Source: Treponema sp.
Lineage (GTDB): Bacteria > Spirochaetota > Spirochaetia > Treponematales > Breznakiellaceae
Length of the DNA: 6,289 bases
Direction: 5' to 3'
Assembly (NCBI GenBank): GCA_031268125.1
Contig: JAIRXT010000026.1
Location: forward strand, 1-6,289
The position numbers and the translations under genes are program-made. How positions within the stretch are numbered: position 1 is the first letter of the stretch; every line of letters begins with the position of its first letter. Below, piece after piece: positions 1 to 5,935 of the stretch. The notes beneath the pieces are model-generated. The model saw nothing but the letters and a program-made list of their open reading frames with translations, did no database searches and was not told the DNA's origin.

Positions 1-1412
1 ACCTCGTTGGAGCAGCCGCGGGAAGTCGCCATGATGGCCCGCCTGGCAATGGTCCTAAAGCAGGGTTCCAGGTAGCCAAGTTTTACCACCACCAGCGGGT
101 ATTCCGCCGCGTTAATCCCCAGGGCGGGGAGCAGTTCTTCGTCCCCAAAGCCGATGTGCTTCGACGTAATGCTGAAAAGGATGTTGCGCCAGGCCGCCAG
201 AACCAGGATTGAATGGTGGGGGCCAAAATCGCCGATGATTTTTTTTACCCGTACCCGCAGGGGAATCTTCTTGCCGTTAAGCCTGTCCCAATTGCCCCCC
301 AGCGTAATGTCAAGTTCCGCCCCTTCCCCGGCTTTTGCGCAGGCCGCCGCCGCCGCCGCATCGTAGAACCCGGAGTAGAGCAGGGGGCCGGGGAGCCGGT
401 CCGCCTGGTCTATCGTGGCAAGGATCTCTTCCAGCAGTTCCGTGGCGTCCCCTGCGGCTCCCGCCGTGGGGTTATCCCCGGAATCCGAAACAAAGACCGG
501 CCCCCCTTCCGGGACCGCTTTGTAGGCAACGGCCAGGGCTTCTTTGGAATTGTAGTACTCCGTGCGAAAGCTGAATTCCCCCCGGCGGCGCCAAAATTCC
601 TCCGCCAGTTCCCGGGCGCCCGTATCCGCAACGGCTTTATGTTCCTCAAAGGCGGAAACCAGAACGGTAACCGCATTGTACTCGCAGTCCGCCCAGGGGA
701 AACCCAGCAGCAGGGAGGCCGCCCCCACGGCGGGCCGGTCCGGGGCCGGTTTTTCCAGTTCTTTACAGGCCGCTATAAGCGAACACATGGGTTCCGCGGC
801 GGTCTCCGATTTTTCCCCCGCTATCATCACCGGGATACTTTGGGAGGCGGTGTAGAGCTTCTTCCCGGTAGCAAGGGATTCCAGCAGCATTTTTGCCGCC
901 AGTACGCCCGTTTCAAAACTATCGACATGAGGGGCGGTTTTGTATCCGGCAAACGCGTCAACGGCCCGTAACAGGGCCGGCGTAATGGTGGCGTGCATAT
1001 CCAGGGATGCGGTAAAGGGGATTCCGGGGAAAATTTCCCGCAGGGCGCCGCAAAAATCCCCCTCGGCACAGAGGTTCCCTTCTACCTTCATGGAACCGTG
1101 GAGGGCCAGGCAAACGCCGTCTACAGGCCCCTGCCGCAGGGCCTCCCTGGCCCGGTCCAGCAATTCGGCCTTAAGACTCCGGTAAAAAGCGGCGGAAACT
1201 ACCCCGTTGGGCACCGCCCTGGCCTGTATGGTGGGGACAAGTTCCGCCCCGCCGCTTTTCAGTGTTTCGATGATCCCCGCGGCGGAATAACGGGAGAACT
1301 TACTGTTTTCGATAAGTTCGTTTCCCCGGAGGACGATAAAATCGTCTTCCCCGGTGATGATAGGGTTCAAAGAATTGGACTCGTGGCCAAAGCCGCCGAT
1401 TAAAATCCTCAT
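1..1412 (-). CDS. M81 family metallopeptidase-like protein (MlrC-like), C-terminus off the window
   Basis: Reading the minus strand from the ATG at 1412 gives about 470 residues with no stop before the window edge. Family members are usually near 490-510 residues, so only the C-terminal tail should be missing. The protein starts MRILIGGFGHESNSLNP, the typical MlrC opening (HE-x-N at residues 10-13). Further landmarks are LHGSM (104-108), LDMHATIT (137-144), YKTAPHVDSFETG (157-169) and DSGDNPTAGAAGD (310-322), which opens the MlrC C-terminal domain. H140, H162 and D164 are the likely metal ligands (inference). The founding member, Sphingomonas MlrC, hydrolyses linearised microcystin peptides, but most relatives have unknown substrates. 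The start is supported by AAGGAG 7 nt upstream, lying inside the end of the permease gene, with a 3-nt gap between the genes. It is the last gene visible in a sugar ABC transporter operon, so it probably handles the imported compound. Family call sure; substrate unknown. Confidence 0.9.
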   Translation of the reverse strand, partial: MRILIGGFGHESNSLNPIITGEDDFIVLRGNELIENSKFSRYSAAGIIETLKSGGAELVPTIQARAVPNGVVSAAFYRSLKAELLDRAREALRQGPVDGVCLALHGSMKVEGNLCAEGDFCGALREIFPGIPFTASLDMHATITPALLRAVDAFAGYKTAPHVDSFETGVLAAKMLLESLATGKKLYTASQSIPVMIAGEKSETAAEPMCSLIAACKELEKPAPDRPAVGAASLLLGFPWADCEYNAVTVLVSAFEEHKAVADTGARELAEEFWRRRGEFSFRTEYYNSKEALAVAYKAVPEGGPVFVSDSGDNPTAGAAGDATELLEEILATIDQADRLPGPLLYSGFYDAAAAAACAKAGEGAELDITLGGNWDRLNGKKIPLRVRVKKIIGDFGPHHSILVLAAWRNILFSITSKHIGFGDEELLPALGINAAEYPLVVVKLGYLEPCFRTIARRAIMATSRGCSNE

Positions 1413-1415
1413 AGA

Positions 1416-2264
1416 TTACTCCTTCAATGCGCCTTCGCCAAAACCTTTGATAAGGTGGGAGTGGAAGGCAATGTAAAAAACAAGCATGGGCAAAAAGCCA
1501 ATCACCAAGGCGGCGTACTGCAGGCCGTACTCGGTCATGCGCTTCCCTGCAAATATTGTTATCGCCGGCGGCAGACTTTTCAATGCCTGGCTGGAAGTAA
1601 ACACAAAAACAAAGAGGAATTCGTTCCAATGCCCCAGGAACGAGAGAATTCCCATCGTGGCGATTACCGGCGTGGAAAGGGGCACGATCATACGCCAGAA
1701 GATATAACGGTATTTGGCGCCGTCAATTTCCGCAGATTCAAGCAGGGCGTCCGGTATGCTCCGCACATAAGAAAGGGCAATCATAATGGACATGGGAAGG
1801 CTAAAGGCCACGTAGGGCAGAATAATCCCCAGCCGGGTGTTGACAATGCCCAGCCGCACTTCCACCAGGAACAGGGGGATGATTACCGCGTGGACCGTGA
1901 GCATAAGCCCCAGGGCAAAGGCGCTGATAAAGAAATTACTGCTCTTAAAGTGGAATTTGGAAAGCCCGTAGGCCGCCGCCAGGGCGATAAAGATCCCCAG
2001 GGCCGTGGAGATAACAGAATAAAAAACGCTGTTGAACAGGGCCGGCCCCATACCCGCCATTTCCCAGGCGGTAACGTAGTTGTATAAGGTCGGAGCCTGG
2101 GGCAGGGCCAGAGGATGCTGCATAATCTCCCTGTTCGGCTTAAGGGAAGAATACCCAAGCCAGACCAGGGGGAATATCGTAAGAACAGCGAACAACAGCA
2201 TCAAAATATAGGAAACTATCCGCCAGGACAGGGGCGCTTTCCGCAGTGCCGAACCGTTTTCCAT
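1416..2264 (-). CDS. CUT1-type sugar ABC transporter permease (MalG/UgpE-like)
   Basis: A 282-residue inner-membrane protein of binding-protein-dependent transport type, the usual size for the MalG side of a CUT1 permease pair. About six hydrophobic segments are visible, starting at residues 15-36 and ending near 250-270. The N-terminal SLKPNREI (40-47) is a MalG-family hallmark. The EAA loop that docks onto the ATPase is at 175-198 (LESAEIDGA, then the conserved proline in IVPLSTP), and GHWNEFLF (211-218) is also characteristic. It should pair with the permease encoded just upstream to form the channel. The ATG at 2264 sits 1 nt after the upstream stop codon and has AAGGTGG at good distance, so translation is probably coupled. 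Its own stop is 3 nt from the start of the MlrC-like gene. The substrate cannot be read from the sequence; a carbohydrate is inferred from the family. Confidence 0.93.
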   Translation of the reverse strand: MENGSALRKAPLSWRIVSYILMLLFAVLTIFPLVWLGYSSLKPNREIMQHPLALPQAPTLYNYVTAWEMAGMGPALFNSVFYSVISTALGIFIALAAAYGLSKFHFKSSNFFISAFALGLMLTVHAVIIPLFLVEVRLGIVNTRLGIILPYVAFSLPMSIMIALSYVRSIPDALLESAEIDGAKYRYIFWRMIVPLSTPVIATMGILSFLGHWNEFLFVFVFTSSQALKSLPPAITIFAGKRMTEYGLQYAALVIGFLPMLVFYIAFHSHLIKGFGEGALKE

Positions 2265-2265
2265 G

Positions 2266-3147
2266 CTATTCCACCTTAAAAATTTTCGTTACCCCCCTGG
2301 TAAGGAGCAGGGATAGCACAATGAAGAAGATAATAATAATGGCAAGGGCGCTGCCGTATCCGTAATTCTGATAAACAAACGTGGAGTTATACATATACAC
2401 GGCAATAACTTCGGTGTAATGGGCCGGCCCGCCTCTGGTCATAGAATAAATCAGATCAAAGCTCTTAAAACTTCCTGAAATTGCCAATACCGAATTGATA
2501 AAGATAACATAACCCAGCATGGGCATGACGATGCGCAGGAAAATGGTTCCTTCCCCCGCGCCTTCTATCTGGGCCGCCTCTATTGCCGAGTTGGGGATTC
2601 GCTGCATGTTGGCCAGGAAAATAACCATATACAAACTGGTATGCTGCCAGAGCAGCACGAACATGATTGGAATAATGGCAAAGTTTTTATTTTCGACAAT
2701 GGTCATAATATAATCCCTGTTACCCGACAGGAAACGGATCAATGCCGTAAAAATGCCGACCGGAGAAAATATTTGATTCCAAAGCTGGGCAATAATGACC
2801 GAAGAAATCGTGATGGGAAGGAAGATCAGAACTTCGAAAAGATTATACTGCCGTACTATCTTCCGGTACAGGATATAGGCCAGGAACATCCCCAGAGGTA
2901 TCTGGCCAAAAACCGAAACCAGGACAATCATAATGTTGTTTCTTAGGCCGATGTGGAAAACGGGGTCCGTAAACATCCTAGCATAGTTCCCCAGCCCTAC
3001 AAATTCCATAGGGCCGTAACCTTTCCACTGGGTAAAACTTAAAAACGCACTGAAAAAAACAGGGACAACCATCATGCTCAGGTAAATCATAAAAGCGGGC
3101 AGCACAAAGCAAAGATAGCTGATCTTTTTTTGAAGCCGGTAATCCAT
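2266..3147 (-). CDS. CUT1-type sugar ABC transporter permease (MalF/UgpA-like)
   Basis: A 293-residue membrane protein with about six hydrophobic segments (first at 11-36, last at 266-283). LSFTQWKGYGPMEFVGLGNY (36-55) is the typical periplasmic opening of UgpA/LacF-like permeases. The EAA loop is at 189-211 (IEAAQIEGAGEG, then the MPML segment), and FDLIYSMTRGGP (230-241) is a strong CUT1 signature. It forms the transmembrane channel with the MalG-like partner encoded 1 nt downstream. The start at 3147 is chosen because the basic DYRLQKK tail leads directly into the first membrane segment. Its ribosome binding site is poor, only AGGG 4 nt from the ATG, unlike the strong sites of its neighbours. 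Together with the hairpin upstream, this suggests much lower output than the binding protein. Confidence 0.93.
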   Translation of the reverse strand: MDYRLQKKISYLCFVLPAFMIYLSMMVVPVFFSAFLSFTQWKGYGPMEFVGLGNYARMFTDPVFHIGLRNNIMIVLVSVFGQIPLGMFLAYILYRKIVRQYNLFEVLIFLPITISSVIIAQLWNQIFSPVGIFTALIRFLSGNRDYIMTIVENKNFAIIPIMFVLLWQHTSLYMVIFLANMQRIPNSAIEAAQIEGAGEGTIFLRIVMPMLGYVIFINSVLAISGSFKSFDLIYSMTRGGPAHYTEVIAVYMYNSTFVYQNYGYGSALAIIIIFFIVLSLLLTRGVTKIFKVE

Positions 3148-3207
3148 AACGCCCTGGTTATCTGGTTAGGGCCTTACCGGCCCCCGGGGACACCCCCGTC
3201 TATAATG

Positions 3208-3236
3208 CGGCGGAACCCGTTGTCCGGGCCCCGCCG
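3208..3236 (-). promoter_or_regulatory. Intercistronic GC-rich hairpin between binding protein and permease genes
   Basis: CGGCGG (3208-3213) pairs with CCGCCG (3231-3236). After a 2x2 internal loop, CCCG (3216-3219) pairs with CGGG (3225-3228), closing a 5-nt loop. The structure begins 6 nt after the binding-protein stop codon. No run of T follows it on the transcribed strand, so it is not a classical intrinsic terminator. It probably protects the 3' end of the binding-protein message or causes partial termination or processing, as in malE-malF type operons. That role is inference; the hairpin itself is seen directly. Confidence 0.7.
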
Positions 3237-3242
3237 TTGTCC

Positions 3243-4547
3243 TTACTTTTTGCGGCTGGAATCGTTAACCGCAACCCACGCTTCGTATTCGTTGGCAACC
3301 TGCTGGGAGGTCTTGTCCCCAAGTATTACCGCCTGAATACCGGGGTTAAGGATGTTGTTGACCCCTTCCCCGTCCATTTTTGCATCAAGAACATAACCCA
3401 TAGACTGGTTGTTTATCAGGTCAATGTACTGCCTGTTCAGATTATCCACATCGTATTGGGAAAGGTCCAGTTTGTAGGTAACGACATTGCCGTACTTCAT
3501 CATCTGGTCCATCCCTTCCTGTCCGTAGATATAATTCAGGAAGGTCCAGGCGGCGTCGGCCTTGGCCCCGCTCAGGCCGGCGTTTATTGCCAGAGCCTCC
3601 CCCAGGGTGGCCGCGCTGGAGCCGTGGGTAACTTCCCCGGCAATTTCCGGGAACGCAATCGCCTGGTACTGGTCGTAATCTTCCCTGGAGGCGGCGCCTA
3701 TTAAGGCCGACTGGACCCAGCCGGACTGCAGCAGGTATACCGCCCGGTTTTGGGTAAAGGCGCTGATGGCGTCTCCGCCGCTTAACTGATTCGTCCCGGC
3801 GGGGAGCAGTTGGGTGTCTATCATCCGTTTGATCACGGCGAGGGCGTCAACAAAGGGCTTGTCGGAGAATTTCGCGGTCCCCGCCATAGCCCGGTCGAAC
3901 CATGCCGTACCGCCCATGCGGTCCACCAGGCAGGAGAGAAGCAGTGAGGAACCGGGCCAACTGGCGGAATTCCCGAACATCATGGGGGTGTAGCCCGCGG
4001 CCTGGATTACGGGGACCTGGGCGATCATCTCGTCCAAAGTCCTGGGATTGCTGATTCCCAGCTCTTTTTGCAGTTTGGGATTTACATAAACCACCGTACA
4101 AACCGCCAGATTGGGAGAAATGATGTAGATTTCCCCGTTGGGACCCTGGGGTTCCCAAATGGCGCTGGTGTAGTTCGCCTTAAAGGAATCGGTCAGGTAG
4201 GGCCGCAGATCCTTTACCATGCCCCGGTTCAGGATGTAGCTTGACCGCGCCCCTGCGTAACAGGTAAACAGGTCGGGGATAGACCCCGTGGCCGCCATAG
4301 CCTGGAATTTATCGTGGAACTGTTCCCCGGTAACGTATTCAAAGTCCAGCTTAATGCCGGGGTATTTGGCGGCAAAAGCCTCCAGAGTCGGCGGCCAGTA
4401 GGCGTATTGGGGGTCTGCCGGGTCAATCTGCATATAACCGGTAAGGGTAACGGTTTCCCCTGCCGCAGACGGGGCCCGTTGTCCCCGGGCAAAAACGGAC
4501 CCGGCGATACAGGCCAGCACCATGATGCTGCATACGATTTTTTTCAT
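3243..4547 (-). CDS. Sugar ABC transporter extracellular solute-binding protein (family 1)
   Basis: A 434-residue secreted protein, the usual length for a CUT1 binding protein. Residues 1-20 form a signal peptide: KK, then a hydrophobic core, then VFA before RGQ, favouring signal peptidase I cleavage after A20. A cysteine at 13 (VLAC) could be read as a lipobox, but it lies only nine residues after the lysines, so I think lipoprotein status less likely. Mature-domain landmarks are WPPTLEAFAAKYPGIKL (51-67), IPDLFTCYAG (90-99), the hinge-type stretch NLAVCTVVYVNPKLQKELGI (146-165), AFTQNRAVYLLQSGW (263-277), YGQEGMDQMMKYG (341-353) and LGDKTSQQVANEYEAW (409-424). It captures the solute outside the cytoplasmic membrane and delivers it to the two permeases encoded downstream. 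The ATG at 4547 has AAGGAGG 8 nt upstream, so the start is firm. Expression is driven by the promoter at 4628-4657. The ligand is unknown. Confidence 0.94.
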   Translation of the reverse strand: MKKIVCSIMVLACIAGSVFARGQRAPSAAGETVTLTGYMQIDPADPQYAYWPPTLEAFAAKYPGIKLDFEYVTGEQFHDKFQAMAATGSIPDLFTCYAGARSSYILNRGMVKDLRPYLTDSFKANYTSAIWEPQGPNGEIYIISPNLAVCTVVYVNPKLQKELGISNPRTLDEMIAQVPVIQAAGYTPMMFGNSASWPGSSLLLSCLVDRMGGTAWFDRAMAGTAKFSDKPFVDALAVIKRMIDTQLLPAGTNQLSGGDAISAFTQNRAVYLLQSGWVQSALIGAASREDYDQYQAIAFPEIAGEVTHGSSAATLGEALAINAGLSGAKADAAWTFLNYIYGQEGMDQMMKYGNVVTYKLDLSQYDVDNLNRQYIDLINNQSMGYVLDAKMDGEGVNNILNPGIQAVILGDKTSQQVANEYEAWVAVNDSSRKK

Positions 4548-4555
4548 TGTGCAAT

Positions 4556-4562
4556 CCTCCTT
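4556..4562 (-). promoter_or_regulatory. Strong ribosome binding site of the binding-protein gene
   Basis: AAGGAGG on the minus strand, 8 nt before the ATG at 4547. It is the best Shine-Dalgarno match in the operon and fixes the start of the binding protein. Confidence 0.88.
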
Positions 4563-4585
4563 AAAAAAGTTTAAGCGTGGGTAAC

Positions 4586-4620
4586 CGGGAAGGTTCCGGG
4601 CGAGTTCCGGAACCTTTCCG
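4586..4620 (-). promoter_or_regulatory. Leader hairpin or operator palindrome at the 5' end of the operon mRNA
   Basis: Two 14-nt arms, 4586-4599 and 4607-4620, are inverted copies with one mismatch. The core AAGGTTCCGG / CCGGAACCTT is a perfect 10 bp around a 7-nt loop. The right half also contains the short perfect palindrome GTTCCGGAAC (4604-4613). The hairpin would begin almost exactly at the predicted transcription start (about 4621). It could be a 5' mRNA stabiliser or the binding site of a repressor acting just downstream of the promoter. The sequence shows the palindrome; the role is inferred. Confidence 0.65.
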
Positions 4621-4627
4621 AAGTGGT

Positions 4628-4657
4628 ATTATAACACTTTTACCGGAGCCGAGTCAA
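4628..4657 (-). promoter_or_regulatory. Sigma-70 promoter of the transporter operon
   Basis: On the minus strand, TTGACT (4657-4652) is followed after 18 nt by TATAAT (4633-4628), a perfect -10 box. It is preceded by TG one base upstream, making an extended -10 (TGTTATAAT). Predicted transcription start is near 4621, giving a leader of about 73 nt before the binding-protein ATG. Confidence 0.87.
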
Positions 4658-4837
4658 ACAGCAGCAGCAATTCTCACGGCAATTCCAAATTCAAAATTCC
4701 AAATCCGAAAAGAGCCGTAAAAAATCATTGGGGGTCCTGCCGGCTGGAAAAATCCGGGGCCCCCACCCCAGATTCTTTCCACCGCCACCCCCCGCTGCTT
4801 GTTTCGCCGCTCTTTTCGCCATTATTTCCATTGTGAA

Positions 4838-4867
4838 TTACCTTAAGCCAAGGGTTTTTCAAGGTAA
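4838..4867. repeat. Hairpin with 7-bp stem
   Basis: TTACCTT (4838-4844) pairs with AAGGTAA (4861-4867). The inner stretch AAGCC / GGTTT can extend the pairing imperfectly. It abuts the larger palindrome that starts at 4868, so the two would form tandem hairpins. Confidence 0.5.
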
Positions 4868-4935
4868 AAAAATGGTCAAATGGCTGCCGGTACGGTTTTA
4901 TGCTGCATAACAAGCCCGTACCTTTGACCATTTTT
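4868..4935. repeat. Long nested palindrome (three-stem hairpin), terminator-like on the minus strand
   Basis: The outer stem is AAAAATGGTCAAA (4868-4880) with TTTGACCATTTTT (4923-4935), 13 bp perfect. The middle stem is GGTACGG (4889-4895) with CCGTACC (4916-4922). The inner stem is TTATGC (4898-4903) with GCATAA (4905-4910). Only an 8-nt bulge (4881-4888) and a small internal loop break 26 bp of pairing. Read on the minus strand, the structure ends in seven T, so it could terminate transcription, but no gene upstream on that strand needs it. It could also be the core of a small palindromic mobile element or a structured RNA. Confidence 0.6.
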
Positions 4936-5043
4936 AGGTTGAACGGTTATTTTTTTTGAATTTGGAATTGCTGAATTGCCGACCGGTAATTTTACTGGAG
5001 CGTGCGGCTGTACTTTATCCGGCTGTCTGTCTAGACTCTGACG

Positions 5044-5836
5044 ATGGAACGTAAGAACCGTATGGGGCCGCAGCAGCCGCGATTCGTCGCGCTTTTATAA
5101 TTCAAGGCTGTACCGGGAACTTGGCGGCCGTGAAGACGCCGTGTTTGAAACAAACGCGTTTCCGGCGGAATATCTAAACACCATCATCCACGGTTCCTGC
5201 CGGAAGATGAAGGAATTGCCGGATAACTGCCTGCATTTAATGATTACATCGCCACCCTATAATGTTTCAAAAGAGTACGATGAGGACCTGTCCCTGCCGG
5301 AATATTTAGATCTGCTGCACGATTCATTTTCCGAAACATACCGCGTGCTGGCCGGCGGCGGCCGTGCGTGCATAAACGTTGCCAACCTGGGCAGAAAGCC
5401 CTATATTCCCCTTTCGGGCTATATTTCCGGCATGATGATCGATATTGGCTTTAACATGCGCGGGGAAATTATCTGGAACAAGGCCGCGGGGGCAAGCCCT
5501 TCTACAGCGTGGGGAAGCTGGCAAAGCGCGGCCAACCCCGTACTGCGCGATGTGCATGAGTACATCCTTATTTTTTCCAAGGGATCGTATAAACGGGAAA
5601 AACCAAACGAAGAAAAAAATACTATTACAAAAGAGCAGTTCATGGAATGGACAAAATCTGTCTGGACCATGAATACCGAAAGCGCCCGGCGGATCGGCCA
5701 CCCCGCGCCGTTTCCTGAAGAACTGCCCCGCCGGCTGATTCAGCTTTATTCGCAGTGGGGTCTAATACCCAAGAACCCGCTTCGCGGGGGAGCTTCAGGG
5801 CGGTTGAAATTAGTAACGCCAATAAAAAAAGGGTAA
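5044..5836 (+). pseudogene. DNA methyltransferase, N4/N6 beta class, frameshifted at the start and truncated at the C-terminus
   Basis: The longest intact frame runs from GTG 5141 to the TAA at 5834-5836 (231 residues). Residues 25-200 are clearly a beta-class (N6_N4_Mtase) enzyme: TSPPYNVSKEYD (36-47, catalytic motif IV; SPPY is usual for N4-cytosine), CINVANLGRKPYIPL (78-91), MRGEIIWNK (106-114), STAWGSWQSAANP (121-133), HEYILIFSK (139-147) and GHPAPFPEELPRRLIQLYS (186-204). In this class the SAM-binding FxGxG motif comes after that point, and it is absent. From residue 208 the frame reads through an inserted palindromic element. Upstream, family-like sequence continues in frame (DSSRFYNSRLYRELGG from 5081) without a start. 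The ATG at 5044 (MERKNRMGPQQ) joins it only if one C at 5077-5078 is removed. No good ribosome binding site is visible for either start. It is almost certainly inactive; target sequence unknown. Confidence 0.82.
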
Positions 5837-5845
5837 TAGACCCCA
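5756..5845. mobile_element. MITE-like 90-bp element with 15-bp terminal inverted repeats
   Basis: TGGGGTCTAATACCC (5756-5770) and GGGTAATAGACCCCA (5831-5845) are inverted copies matching at 14 of 15 positions. Inside, CCCGC-TTC-GCGGG (5776-5788) makes a tight hairpin. The left end falls exactly where the methyltransferase stops matching its family, and it supplies the final residues and the stop codon. There is no room for a transposase and no clear target duplication, so it is a non-autonomous insertion or the joined ends of a deleted element. Confidence 0.65.
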
Positions 5846-5864
5846 TAGTTAATAACTTCCTTAC

Positions 5865-5934
5865 AGAACGAACCTCGTAAACTAATGTAACGCTTACACG
5901 ATACCTCGCCCTTCAAGGCGAGGAGGTTCATTAC
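5865..5934 (+). mobile_element. Possible IS200/IS605-type end remnant (three-way junction structure)
   Basis: GAACCT (5870-5875) pairs with AGGTTC (5924-5929), enclosing two hairpins: TGTAA-CGC-TTACA (5886-5898) and CCTCGCC-CTTCAA-GGCGAGG (5904-5923). The second hairpin followed by AGGTTCA resembles the right-end hairpins of IS200/IS605 elements, which overlap the TnpB guide RNA. TTAC occurs directly before (5861-5864) and at the right edge (5931-5934), a tetranucleotide used as a target by some members. No tnpA or tnpB gene is present. The structure is seen directly; the family link is inference from resemblance. Confidence 0.4.
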
Positions 5935-5935
5935 A

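Larger units (their letters stand above)
4679..4971. repeat. 18-bp perfect inverted repeat bounding a 293-bp non-coding segment
   Basis: GCAATTCCAAATTCAAAA at 4679-4696 recurs as its exact reverse complement at 4954-4971. On the left, AATTCCAAAT is repeated directly 14 nt later (4681 and 4695). On the right, GAATTGC-like steps repeat as well. The enclosed segment carries two hairpins and no recognisable gene, so it could be a MITE-like non-autonomous element or a pair of dispersed intergenic repeats. No target duplication was identified. Confidence 0.6.
4658..5043. other. Gene-free divergent region between transporter operon and methyltransferase
   Basis: About 386 bp between the operon promoter (minus) and the methyltransferase remains (plus). 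No reading frame here has both a good start and recognisable content. It holds the inverted repeat pair and hairpins listed separately, plus a C-rich stretch at 4761-4797. I found no convincing plus-strand promoter or Shine-Dalgarno sequence for the methyltransferase. Confidence 0.6.

Noticed and set aside
213..971. 252-codon open frame on the plus strand
   Set aside because: It lies antisense to the MlrC-like gene, whose motifs run through the whole stretch. Its translation is Arg/Gly/Phe-rich with no recognisable domain, and it is an artefact of the GC-rich codon usage.
1455..2087. 210-codon plus-strand open frame
   Set aside because: Antisense to a well-defined permease; highly charged, featureless translation.
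3208..3236. Intrinsic terminator after the binding-protein gene
   Set aside because: No T run follows the stem on the transcribed strand, and the permeases downstream have no promoter of their own that I can see.
4509..4547. Lipoprotein signal (VLAC, cysteine 13) in the binding protein
   Set aside because: The hydrophobic core before the cysteine is only about nine residues, and a better signal peptidase I site (VFA) lies at residues 18-20. Left open as the less likely reading.
4691..4831. 46-codon minus-strand frame starting MEIMAKRAAKQAA, with AAGG 9 nt upstream of the ATG
   Set aside because: The glycine run and low-complexity content, no recognisable family, and a stop codon supplied by the repeat suggest chance. 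It deserves only a check for conservation.
4725..4931. 68-codon minus-strand frame through the nested palindrome
   Set aside because: No good ribosome binding site, and it mainly translates the hairpin arms.
4868..4944. Integron attC site (imperfect palindrome followed by GTTGAAC)
   Set aside because: No matching RYYYAAC box on the other side, and the 8-nt one-sided bulge does not fit attC stem geometry.
4991..5019. Plus-strand promoter for the methyltransferase (TTTACT, 17 nt, TTTATC)
   Set aside because: Only half of the -10 positions match consensus; not better than chance.
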